Assembly (NCBI GenBank): GCA_030267565.1
Contig: BRXU01000028.1
Location: 769,001-833,000, forward strand
Length of the DNA: 64,000 bases
Source: Pleodorina starrii
Lineage: Eukaryota > Chlorophyta > Chlorophyceae > Chlamydomonadales > Volvocaceae
Reading direction: 5' to 3'
This document shows positions 1-11,600 of the stretch, piece after piece. Every line of letters starts with the position of its first letter. Positions within the stretch are counted from its first letter, which is position 1. Below the pieces are notes generated by a model. That model did not search any database. It saw only the letters and a list, made by a program, of their open reading frames with translations, and had not been told where the DNA came from. The position numbers and the translations under genes were made by a program.

Positions 1-112
1 GCGGAATAGGATATACGTCCTGCCGACAAAATGGCACAGCTGCCTGGGCCGTATAGAGCTGAACAGATGGCGGTCGGCGTGCATACAAGGGAGCAACCCT
101 CTGGATACTTAC

Positions 113-2682
113 TTCGTGCGCATGACTGGTGAGCCCCACAGCAAGGTGCGAATCTGGTCGTTCCAATCGCCACATGTCCGCCAGTGCGACGCAACGGCTC
201 GCCCTGCCTGCGCTGGCCTGCCTGGCTGTGGCTGCCCTCCGGCGCCAAAAGCCGCGGCAGTGCCCTCCAGGCCAAGCTGGGGGCTGTCCAACCGGCCAGC
301 AGAGGGCCAGCGGTGTAAGCCGCCATCAAAGCTGTTCGCTGGAGATGCGAAGGGCGAGAGTGGGATTCCCGGCGGCAAGCCACCGATGCCAACGGGCATC
401 TGCTGCTGCTGCTGTTCGGGGTTGGTCGCGGCAAGTCCCATGGGCCAGGCTGGAGCTTGTGCGCTCACGCCTACTGAGGCAAAGGCGCCCGGTCCGTTGG
501 ACGTCGCCAAGCCTTGAGCCGCGGACGCCCTCCATGCATCACGTGCGGGCGGCGAAAAGGGCGCTGGATCAGGTGCCATCAAGAAGGCGCCCAAGCCAGC
601 CCCATCCATGCTGAGCTGTTCCGCTGCCCCCTGCGGTTCGTGGAAGCTCGACGCGCGCATGGCGTCCGTAAACAGCACGACTGGCCCCGACGTGCTGACG
701 TCGTCGTCTAGCTTGGCCGGGGGCGACTCGGTGCAGGGCGCAGCCTTGCCGCTGCTGCCACTAGCTCTGGGCTGCGCCGTCTCACTACAGCTGCTGCTGC
801 TCTTGCCCACGCTGATTGCCTGCTCCGACTGCTGCAAATCGGGTTTCGGCACCTCCGGTGTTGCAGGCTGGCTGAGGATCTTGTTAGCGTGCGATAGCAG
901 CCAGTCCGAATCCTCATCACTGTCCTCCAGCAGCAGCAGTGACGGATCCTGGACATCGGCATCCATCTCGCCAACCACCGCAGCTGCAGCGAGACCGAAC
1001 GCATGGGCGAAGGGGCCTGCTGGCGAGGAGGCGGCTTCGTGCAGCTGCCCATGTGCCAACCGCGCATCCACAGGAGCAAGCTGCTCAGGCGCCTCAGAAC
1101 CCAGCGGCGGAAACACCATGCCGCTGCCTGCCGGTGCCTCGGCCACTTCGGTTGCTGCAGGCCAGCGACCCGGCATGAGCGCACTTGCTGGTGAAATGGC
1201 TGATGGGCTTTCAGCCGTCGTGGCGACAGCCTTGAACGTCGGGAATGGAGAGGCGGGCCCTGCTTCCGAAGGGGAGCCGTGGGCGCTGCTTGCTGGCCGC
1301 GATCGGGGCGAACACTTGTTACTGCTGCTTGCGGCGGAGCCTGCAGGTAGTGCGTGAGAGCTGTGTGCTGCAGGCGATCCTGTCGGCGTAGATTGCGACT
1401 CTGAAGTGACTAAAGCCTCCTGGACGGTCTCGCACTCCTGCCGGCAGCCGTCACTGTTAGCTACCCGCAGGTCGGCGTGAGACGACAGTGGAGAGGCGTC
1501 TGTCGAAGACACGGCGCTTTGTGCGCCCGCACCGGCACCGCGTACCTCGTCTGGCTGCCGTAACGACGGGTCGGCGGTCTTCGCCGCCTGCTGTGGTTGC
1601 GGCTGGTCAACCCGACCTTCCGCAGCCGACTCACTTGAGCCGAGCGCGCGCTCCGGGCCATTCTCGCTGCCGCTGCTATCATGGCCGCTGCCTCCACCTT
1701 GTTCGCTCTGTTCCTTCGGCGGCCAGCTGCGGAGAGATCCACGAACAGCTGCCAGGGACGCGCGCCATTGGGCATGAGGCCCGTGGCTGTCCGACTTCTG
1801 TGCCGCATCGAAGCGCTGCCGTTGCGCAGCTACCAGGCCAAGAACTTTGCCGGAAGCCTTGGGGCCGACGCCGGAGTCGCTGCCCGAGACGCCGGAGGTG
1901 CTGTCGCAGCCGTCAAGGTTCAAACGCGTTGCCGAAAGGCGCCCGACGGGCTGCGATTGCTGCGAGCCCTGCGACTGCTGCCGTTTGTACGCATCCACCG
2001 CCTCGGGCGACGGCGGCACCAGCTGGAGCCGCTTCAGGCCTGCTGGCTGCCGCTGGCCGACAGTAGCACCACCATCAGCAGCGCTGCATTCCGGCGCCTG
2101 CGATGAGCTGGTTGAGCCCAACGCGTGGCAGCGCGCGGCAACCAAGCCCTGGGGGATTATGTTGGCCGGCGATCGACGACGAGCGGGCCGTCCGTTAGGC
2201 ACAGGCTCAACTGCGTCCATGGTGTCGAGAGCATGGTCGCCACCATCGTCGCTGGACGCCTCTGAATCCGTAGATGGCGGCGCCGTCGCTGGCTGCAGGG
2301 CTTGCGCGGGGCTTGCAGCGCCACCGGGCGGGAAGTTGTCCGCCATGGGCGTGCCGTTGCCCGGCATCCCAGCCGCTGACAGCCCTTCGTCGCCGCCAAA
2401 AGGTGGCAGCGGACTCTCCTCAAAAGGCATATGTGGCGTGGGCGATGCCGTGCTGCGACTGGTGGCAATATTGCTTGGCCGGAAGCGCGACGACAGCTCA
2501 TCTTGCCGGCCCTCGCTGACAGGCGATACTGACTGCACACCGAAGGGGCTTACTGCCTCGCCATCATCGATCGACCGCAGCTCTGCGTCCGCACGGCCGG
2601 GCAGAGTCGCCGCTGATTTGGACCGACTGGTGACAGACCGCGCGGTTGCAGACTCCCTGTTATTCATGGGCGTGACGGGCAT
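113..2682 (-). CDS. Low-complexity coding exon, 3' end outside the window
   Basis: This is a single open frame of about 857 codons from the first in-frame ATG at 2682 (MPVTPMNN...). It shows no recognisable domain: Ser/Ala/Gly/Pro-rich with Gln runs, several acidic patches and many possible proline-directed phosphorylation sites. The frame reaches a TAA at 111-109, but that codon lies inside GTAAGTAT, an excellent splice donor starting at 112. The exon therefore probably ends at 113 and the gene continues beyond the left edge. Upstream, the frame is closed by a TGA shortly before 2736. It may start at 2682, or be joined by the intron 2864-2699 to the exon ending in AELIR of the neighbouring gene. 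I see no TGTAA signal and little space for a promoter between the two, which favours a single long gene. The GC-rich composition matches the neighbouring exons. Confidence 0.55.
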
Positions 2683-2842
2683 GGGCGGGCAGATTAGTCT
2701 GTGTGCATGGTTTGGAACGGTCAATCTTCGGCGCAAGCTCGCATGTGCCCGTCATGCACAGAATAGACCAGCAGGCAGGGTTGGAAGTGGCCGATTCGGG
2801 CACGGCTCGCATTCACCGAGGCACTCCATTATTGCTTCGCCG

Positions 2843-5800
2843 TCACTCTGCACAAAATCCCCACCGAATCAGTTCCGCTAACATGTCGTCGGGGTCATCA
2901 GGCATGTCGTCCTCTTCGCTGGTGCTAGCGGCTTCTGGGAAGTTTCCGGTCAGCGTCCAACCCGCTCCGTGCTGCTCCTCGCCCACTGTACGGCCATCTG
3001 CCTCGCCGTACATGCTGCCTGCGGCGCTCCCGGTGCTAAAGCCTGTCCGGTGAACGCCGCTGCTGTCCGTTCCGTACGGTGTTGCCCCGGCCTGCAAATC
3101 CACATAATAAAGGGTTTGAGCATGTCAGCATACACAACCTCTGCTGGTTGACCGGCAGGCCAACGGCACTTCAATCGATGGAACAGCTACTGACCTGCGG
3201 CAGTTGGCTCTCCAGCCATGCGAGCTCCAGCCGGTCGGATTTGTTAGAAGAAGAAACCGGTGACGCATGCGAGTGGCTGGGACTAACCACATACACGTTG
3301 GGCCCCTCTGTACCCGGATTTGGAGCCGGCGGACACCCCCGCTCCAGCGACGGCGATAGCGTTTCCGTTCCGTCACCACTTTCGTCTATGGATTGGGCAG
3401 CAACAGCTCCCGCAGCGTCAAAAACTGCAGCGCCGAAGGCGCCAGGTTGTGGCGCAGGGTGGCGGTCAGGAGATTGCTGGCGGGGCGAAGCACTGGCCTC
3501 GAGTGCTATTACGAAATTGCCGCCCTGCCGACCGAACGCCTCGAGGCTGGACCGCATACTGGACACCACCGGTACCTCCACGTTCCTGCGCATCGGCCAT
3601 GATGGCTGCGCCTGCTGATCCAGGGCTGGAAGGTAGGCAGCCTGCTTGCCCGTTGCGCTACAGCACGACGTCGGCATGCTGGGTGATGCGAGCGCCTGCG
3701 GTGGATGACCCGGTGGCATAACGCCAAGCGCGCTCGGCGGTAGCACGACCGGAAGGGTCCGCACACTCCCACAAGAAGACGCCGGCGACGCCAGCCCGTT
3801 GTCTGGCTCCCCTGCTGGCCGTGGGCCATCCAGCACAATTACTTCGCTGCGTGAGAGACCTGCCTGACCCACGCCATCGCCGCTCATATGTTGCTGTTGC
3901 TGTTGGGATAAAAACTGCGATGGCAGTTGCTGCGACAGCCGCTGCGATGGCAGCGGCTGCGGTGGCAGGGATGCTGCCGGCGGTGATTGAAACCCCTGCG
4001 TGAAACCCCCGTCATCATGTCGCAGCGGTTCCAGCTCCGCTGCTTCACGCGCTATCTCCATCTCCAGAAGAGCTTCATCGTCGTGTGCGCTAAAACCCCC
4101 ACGCACATCGATTATGCCCCGCGACTGCATATGGCTGGACGAATACGACCTCTGCGAGGGCGGCAGCAACGTCGGCAAGTCCGCCGGCCGCCTCCAACCC
4201 TGCGCCTCGATACCCTGGGCCGTGTTCAGCGAGGAGCACGGGCCAGGAAGTTGCCCACTGGCGCGCAAGGCCGGTACTTCGACAGGCAACTCCACCCGAA
4301 GTGCCCTCGAAACGCGTTCGCCTCCAACGGAGCCGGGGCCTGCTGTCTGCGCCGCCATCGACATGGATGGTAGTGAGCCCGCTGCAGCCGAATCGCGGAA
4401 AGCTGAAGCGCCGGGCACGGGTGACGTTACGGCTGCAACTGCAAATCGCCGGGACAAACCCACATCGCCCAAGTCGGTGTGGGACCTTCCAGGTTGTTCC
4501 GCTGCTGCGGGTGCGTCCTGAGGAGACAGCTGCTCATCGTACGACAAGAAACGGCCGATGGGTGAGTAGTCTGACGAGGGGGACTCCTCGAAGGCGTCAC
4601 TACCGTCGCTGGTCTTTTCGCAGCTGCTGGGCGGGCACCTCAGCTCTGCCGCTGCTGCGCCGGCCATGGCGGAAGAGACCGGCGGATTCATGTAGCTCTT
4701 CTCGCCGCCGGCTCCGCTGCAAAGGCTGCTGGTGCCGCCCTTCGGGTCAATGGCGAGTAAGAACCCGACGGATGACAGCTTCGACGGCGGCGAGTAGGTG
4801 AGCTGGTCCGGCGCTGACTCGTCGTCATCATCAGGCTGCTGGCCGAGGAGGATGTTGCTTGGCTGGCCCATAAGCGAGGACGGAGACTCCATCAGATGCG
4901 CCAGGTTGACTTGCTGCGCGTCGAAAAGGCCCTCCAGTCGACCTGCAAAGCAGCGCAATTTCACTCCCACATGATCGGAATGGCGACCAAATAAGGTATA
5001 TCACATGCGAAAAGGGAAGATCGACAAGGATGCCCCATGAGAGCTGCAAACTAGCGATATGGTTGCGTACCTGCTGGAGCACCGGGCCGCCATTGCGGAG
5101 CGCCGTTGGCTGTCGCTGATTGCCACGCCTGGCCGGGCTGGGAAACGGGTTGCTGCAGGTGCACGGAGTCCGTATTTGCCGCCGATGCCAGTTCCTGAGA
5201 GCTGAGGCCGTACGATGGGTCCGCGGTCCACACATCCGCAGTTCCGGCGTCCGGGCCTGCCCCTCCTGCCGATTGAAGTTGTTGGCCGTCCGTAAGGACC
5301 GACATGGGCGAATCGTCGTAGCGCCACTGCGCCGCACCAAACGCCCGACTGGGGTCCACCGGCTCCACGCGAAGGCTGGGCTGCTGCTGCTGCTCCTGGC
5401 CCAGCCGCAAGAGGTGGGCCTGTCGCGGTGACACTCCAGCGTGTCCTGCGGTCCCGTTCGGCGCAGGGGCTAGGACGGACAGCTGCGCTGCGGGCGCGGC
5501 GTAACCGCTGGCGTACATGCGTCGCTGCCGTAGCTGCTGCAGCATCCCCGCCAGTTCAGCTGCGCCAAGCACGGTATTGGCGGGCTTCGGCTGGTTTGGT
5601 GCGGGAAAACGGTTCGGGGCCTTGTTGCCGGCACGAGCGCCACCGTTGGCCACAGCAGGCGCGACGCCCGGTCCACCAGCGGCCGCCGCGTAACCGCGCT
5701 GGCGCGGATTTGAGGGTTCTCGTGGCACGAAACCCCGCGTCGGGACTGAAGATGGTCGGGACGACCGGCCTTGCTGAGTTGGCGGGTCCGCTGCTGGCCG

Positions 5801-7138
5801 AGCCGGGACTTTGTTTCGGGGATTACTCACACCACGGACGCACCCCACACCAGCCTGTGCCGCAGCTGCAGCCTCCTTGACGAAAGACGGCGCCGCGCCG
5901 CGCACGGACCCAGCAGCGCCCAGACCGCCTGCGCGATCAGCGGTGGCGGTGGTGACCGGCCCGCCAGGCACGCTGAGCCCATGCGAAGCGCGCAGCACGT
6001 TGTCTACACCATGCCGTTGCGCAGGTCCCGCAGCTGCGGCCACTTGCGCTCGAAGTGATTGGTACAGCTGTTGGGCGCGGTTCGTGGCCGGGTTTGTGGA
6101 CGCGGTTGGCTGGCCATGGGCGCCGCCTTCCCACGCAGCTTGCTGCTGCTTGACCAGTCCCGGAGCGCCATGCGCTGCCTGCAGCAGGGCCTGTGCCGCT
6201 TGCTCCAGCTCGAGTCTGGCCCGAGGACCGTCACCGCGCACGGCAGTGCCAGCTGGGTTTGAAATGAGAGCTGCTGGAGTTGCGAACTGCGCCCGTGCGG
6301 GCCCTTGCACAGCTGGCGTGGCCGCAGCGGCGCCCACGCGCTGCAGCTGCATCAGCTGGCTTTCGTACGGGAGGAGGGCAGCGGGTCCTCGAAGCGCTGC
6401 AGACCCAGTTGCTTGTCGGCCCGTGTCCATGCGCTGGCTCTGAGGATGGAGCTGGGGCTCGCGATTGGCCATGTGCGCTTCCGCTGCCTTGGAGCGCACG
6501 TAGAGGTCCTCCGTAGGGGCGGTGAGCTCGAGGCCATCAGCAGTGAAGAGCGTCGACTGCCGCGCGGACGCCGGCGCACGACCCCTGGTCACGGAACCGG
6601 CTGCACCACCGCTGAGGCGCCTGTTGGCGCTTGTTGGCGGCCAAGCACTGGTTGAACTGGCGAGTTTTGCTTCTGCTGCTGGCAGCTTGGGCCCCGCGAA
6701 ACCCCCAATCACGTTGACAGGGCCCCCTGGCTGCAGCAAGAAGCGATCCCGAGGTATCGAGTTGCTGGACGCGTGGAGGTTGGCGGTGGCAGGTTGACCA
6801 TCCCAAAGCTGGGGCACAGCTGGGGACAACAACTGCGCGGGCTGTTCCGGCTGCGCTGCCAGTACTGGTGGCTGCATTGCTCCAGCGCCGCTGAAATAGT
6901 GCGCTGCAGCGCCGCGAGGACTGCCGGCAGGACTCGTTGAGCCATTCTCTTGTAGCCCGGCCTCGTCTCCTGGCTTCTCGATACGCCCTGCAGGTCTCCA
7001 TGGTGGCTTCACATCTGCCTTAAGACTGGAGCGAGTCTTGGAGTTCTGGTCGCGAAGGTCTTTCCTAAGGATGCGCGACAGCGTGCCCGAAGGCGGGGCT
7101 TCCTGCCGAGCGCCCCGACCGATGCGTCCATAATCCAT
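2843..7138 (-). CDS. Large low-complexity protein, no recognised domain (3 exons, 1354 aa model)
   Basis: I do not recognise this protein. The model starts at an ATG at 7138 in the context GCAACATGG. Exons are 7138-5071, 4942-3195 and 3091-2843. Introns are 5070-4943 (donor GTACGC, acceptor TTTGCAG) and 3194-3092 (donor GTCAGT, acceptor TTTGCAG), and the phases (1, then 0) keep one frame. The product is rich in Ala, Gln, Ser, Pro and Gly. It has a basic N-terminus (SRILRKDLRDQ), Gln runs and many SP dipeptides, and ends in an acidic stretch (EEDDMPDDPDDML) followed by AELIRWGFCAE and a stop. No membrane segment or signal peptide is visible. Only about 160 bp separate this stop from the first ATG of the next minus-strand ORF. 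An in-frame intron 2864-2699 (donor GTGGGG, acceptor CACACAG) would fuse the two, so this may be the N-terminal part of one protein of more than 2200 residues. The intron phases make it very likely to be coding; its function is unknown. Confidence 0.62.
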
Positions 7139-8664
7139 GTTGCCTGCATGGAAGTTCCCAGATGCATGAGCACAGCCAGAAGACCACAGCTTGCCGAGGT
7201 TCCGAGCAATTGCCAGCCCGGTCTACAGTAACTTCAAGCGCTCGAAGCGCATGGTGCCCGGGCAGAAGCCTTTTACTGCCCACCTTCACGTCAGGGATCT
7301 CATGATGGCTTCCTTTGAGGCCCTCCTTCGCAACGCTGCGGCACGAGTTGCGGCCTAGTCCGTCGGTGGCTGACAGGGCAGTGCCTGTGGAATGGCTTAG
7401 GTACTTTTATGCCCTAAATCTACTTTCCTTCGCAGTGAGATAGACTGGATAGACTTTGAGAGTAAAGGTGAGACGGCTTGCAGAATCAGGTCTGTCGTTT
7501 TGAATGCTCGTACGCCCCGCAAGACAAAGAATGCAGAACGAAGACTGCAGATATGATAACATCTGTGGAAACACCTAAGGGAAATGCTCGCATTACATGC
7601 CCTGCAGTGCTGGGGTGATGTTGTGGCTTCCTTGGGGCGACCTTGTCTGGCTTGTCAAGGCTGTCCTGGACCTGGAAAACCGCGCTGCCTTCGGCCTTCA
7701 GACACAGCCGTGTTCGAGCGACCTAAACATCACCTTCGTGCTGCACAGGCAAAGTTTGGCTTCGTTGCCTTCTCAGCTTGTTCACCACTCCAAGTTACGA
7801 TTAAGACGCTGCAGACAGGAAGCTGCAGACAGGAGCTGAGTGCATGGGTGGCGGACTTTTGATGTAGGCATAGCATACCAATCTTTACGGAGACGGGCGG
7901 GTCAAAAAACCTAGTTAGACCGTGTGTTCATGCTCCGCGGGTCGTCCTGTGGCAGCAGGGGCCACCTGGGGTATCTCCTCCACAATGTCGCTGCTACGGT
8001 ATACGTCAGGTAATCATGAACGGGCAAGCCCCTCGGCGCTTTCAGTGACTTTGATACGTGGGTTTACAGCTCGCGCAGTCCGAATACATTACAGCTCGCG
8101 CACGTAGTACCGCACACAAAAGCTGCCGGAACCGCTACAGCACCAAATTGCGCAGCACCTGCAGCTGCCAGGGTACTTCATGGCACGGACGCGAATGGCT
8201 GACGGAGACGAGTCGGGTGCTCCCGCTGCCACCGCGAGCACAGCCCCCTCCGTCCGCACACAAGCGCACAGGGAAAAACGCGCTGACATGTGTCGCGGCA
8301 CACGGCAACCTGGACCATCCCTGAGACCCTGACCCGCAATCAACATGCAGCTAGCTAACAGAACTCGCAAACAGCCTGCCACAAAAAGCGGCAGCACCCC
8401 AGACTTTTCAACGGACACCACCACGCCTTCTGGCAGCACTCCCAAACTTTTACTAATCAGCACGCCTTCGCGCCAACCAGCCAGCAGCCCGCACCCCACG
8501 CATTGCTTTTGCAGCGTAGGCGAGAACCTCTCGCTGCCTCCGGATAACACACACGCGACAACTCAACACGCTCACACACGCAAGCGCCCTCCCCTCATGA
8601 CAGATGCAGGACGCGCCAAGCCGCACACACACACACCCGAATCCCGAAAAGCCCGCCACCGCTC
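7139..8664. other. Intergenic, no convincing gene
   Basis: This stretch holds the 5' flank of the minus-strand low-complexity gene and the 3' flank of the minus-strand transporter. The short open frames here have no motif, no splice-consistent extension and no codon pattern like the neighbours. Base composition is more balanced than in the flanking exons. Confidence 0.5.
8089..8093 (-). terminator. Candidate polyadenylation signal TGTAA for the transporter gene
   Basis: TGTAA on the minus strand, about 570 nt past the transporter stop at 8665. A second copy lies at 8068-8064. TGTAA is the usual polyadenylation signal in Chlamydomonas-type algae. The pentamer is short and assignment rests only on position. 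Confidence 0.35.
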
Positions 8665-11600
8665 TCACATCGTCGCGCTGTGGTTTGCTGCCTCCTGCGC
8701 GCTCGCCAGGTCCATGCAGGCGGACCGCATCAGCAGCACCTGCAGCGCCGCCAGCGCTCGCGGGTGGTGCGCCAGCAGGCGCGCGAAGGCTGAGCGGCTG
8801 AGCACCAGCAGCTGGCAGGCGGCGGCGGAGGAGCAGCGGACGGTGGCGGGCGCGGGGCGGCCTAGGAAGAACTCCAGCGCGCCCACCACCACGCCGGCGC
8901 CGTGCTCGCGGGAGCTGGCCGGAGGGGGCGAGGCAGAAGGGAGCGGATGCACAGCAGCGGGGCACAGCAGCGACCCGCGGGTCAATCGCGGCTGGTTTGG
9001 CGAGAGGGGGAGGGGGATTGGTGGCAATCGCCGGTGGGCGGCGTGTCGAAGGGTACCGGTAGTAGGAAAGCGGAAGCGAAAGCAGGACATCCCACCCAGG
9101 TTTTGCGCACGCGGGTGCATGCACCCATACACCGATGTGTACAAAAATTAAACCCTTCAGACCCGGACCGGACCCAGATCTTCAAAAGCCCTCGCCGTAC
9201 CCGCGCGGCCCACCGCCCGCCTCGGTTTCTCGCCGCCCCTCCTCCCCTTCCCCCCCAAAGACGACCCCCCCTCTCACCCGACCAGCACGCCCCCCTCGTA
9301 ATGCTCCTCCTCCAGCAGGGCACCAAACTCGATGACGTACACCTCCCGTACGGCAGCCCCGGCGCCGTACAGCACATCTCCCAGCTGCAGCTGACGCCGT
9401 GTGAGGGAGCCCTCCAGCTGTGCCACCAGCCCGCCCAGGTCGGACGGGACCGAGGGGAACACCTGGACAGAACGGAGCCGGGGGGTAAAAAGAAAAATAC
9501 CGCAGCGGAGGAGGAGGAGACGGCGTTAGCGAACGGACCCGGGGGGGCCGGGGGCGGCATGGCGGGGTGCGGGGGTGACAGGGGCAGTCATGGCAACGGC
9601 GCGCCGCGCCGAAGAGAGCGCCCCAGAACCGCCGCTTGAACCCAGCCGGGTAGCTACGATACAGACGGACGTAAAAGGACACCGTAGACAATAACGATTC
9701 ATGGCGCCCAGGTTTGGGTGTACCTAGCACCATCGAGAGGCCAGGTCAGGGATCGGGTCGGGTCAGCCCCAGCCAGCGGAAGGGGTCACCCACCTCCCGC
9801 AGGTTCCCAGTATAGGGTCGGGCTGATCCACCCACCCACCCACCCACCTCCCGCAGATTTCTGGTCAGCAGCTGCTGCAGCGACGCCGCCTGGTTGGGCG
9901 CCGCCGGCAGCAGCCCCACCGCCATGGCCAGGCCCAGGTAGGCGTCCTCGCAGCAGCGTACCGCCGCGGCGGCGGAGGAGAACTCCCAACAGCCGCCCGC
10001 AGAGGGGCCTGTGGGGAATTTTAGCGGGGGTCGAGGCAGGATTGAGGTTAATGCAGGGACGCGCCTTCAGGAACAGCGTACCGGTATCCTAGTGTTGTTT
10101 TACCGTAGTTCGTCTTGGTACCGGTGACTCGTTTGGTGCCGGTGACTTTGCTCCGGGATACTTTGATACTTAACACGTGCAAGAAGGCCGACAGAATGTG
10201 CATTGCAGCAGCTATAAAGCGTCCCCACTTACGCACGAGCGGTGACTCAGCCACCATCTGCGTCGACGCCACCACCTGCTGCTGTTGCTGCTGCTGCTGG
10301 CCCTGCTGCTGCTTGGTCGCGCTGCCCGCGTCGGCGCCGCCGCCGTTGGCGGCGCTTGCGCCCTCCGCTGCGGCGGCCCCGCCACCGCCGGAAGCCGATA
10401 CGGTCGGCGATCCAAGGCCGCCCGAAGCTGCGCGTACAGCGGCGGCGGCGGCGGGGCCGGGCGGCGGCAGCACGTAGGGCCTCAGCGACAGGCCGTTAGC
10501 CTCCAGGAGCTGGCGGGAGTCGGCGCGGCGGACATCGGTGAAGATGACGTTGACGTGCTGGGAGGCGAGTGTGGAGACCAGCGTGGCGAAGGTGCGGGCA
10601 GCGGTGCTGTCGAGACCGCTCACCGACCTGCCGTACGGGGGCGGTGGGCGGAGGCGGATGTCGGAGAGGGCACCAAGACAGCCGCAGAATATCATAGCAA
10701 TGCGGCAGTTCGGGGGGCCGGGTGGCGGTTTGATAAAGGTGGTAAAGACCTATTGAGACAGAGCACGTCGGTGCTGGGCCTACATGACGCGCAGGCCTGG
10801 ACGTCCCGTTGCGATTCCGCGCCGCGACTCCGCCGCACCGGGCAGGGGGGTGGATGTGTGGCGCCTCGTCCTCGCGGCCCTACACGCGCGCTCGCGCCCC
10901 GCCACGCACCCAAAGTCCAGAATCAACACGATTGGGGCGTGTGAGATCGCCGCCGCCGCCCGCCAGTGCCTCTCCGCAGGCGACATGGCGCCATCCCCGC
11001 TATCTCGCCCCACAGCCTGTGGCGGCGGCAGCGCCGCCGCCGCCGCCGCCGCTGCCGGGGCCTCCGGCCCGGCATCTCCGGGCGCCGCCCCTGCGCCGCC
11101 ATCGGCGACGCCCTGCGGTGGCGGCGCCGCCGCCGCAGCAGCATGGACTGCCGCCGGCGCCGACGCCGAGACCGGCTGCGGCTGCGCCGACGCCGCCAGG
11201 AGATCCGTACGGCTGGCCCCCTGCTCCCCGCCCTCCTTGGCATCTCGCAGCTCCGCCGACAGAGCCCAGTCCTCGTGCTGGCGGTGCTCCTCCGCGCGCT
11301 CCTGCGGGTTGCGGTTCGGGTCGGGGACTTGCTGGAAATCCCACACCCGCCCCCCGCATCCCACACCCGCACCCGGCCCCCCGCCCCCCGCAGCCCCCCC
11401 CCGCCCCCCCGATCCTACACGCTCCCCGCCCCCCCCCGCCCCCCGCCCCCCCCCCGCGCCCACCTGCAGCATCCTCGCCGCCAGCTGCAGCACCTGGTTG
11501 CTGAGTCCGGTGGAGGAGCCGAAGAAGACGTAGCCGCTCAGCCGCAGAACCGCCATGCGCCGACCCAGCAGGTCCAGAGTGCTGCTTGTGTCGTACATGT

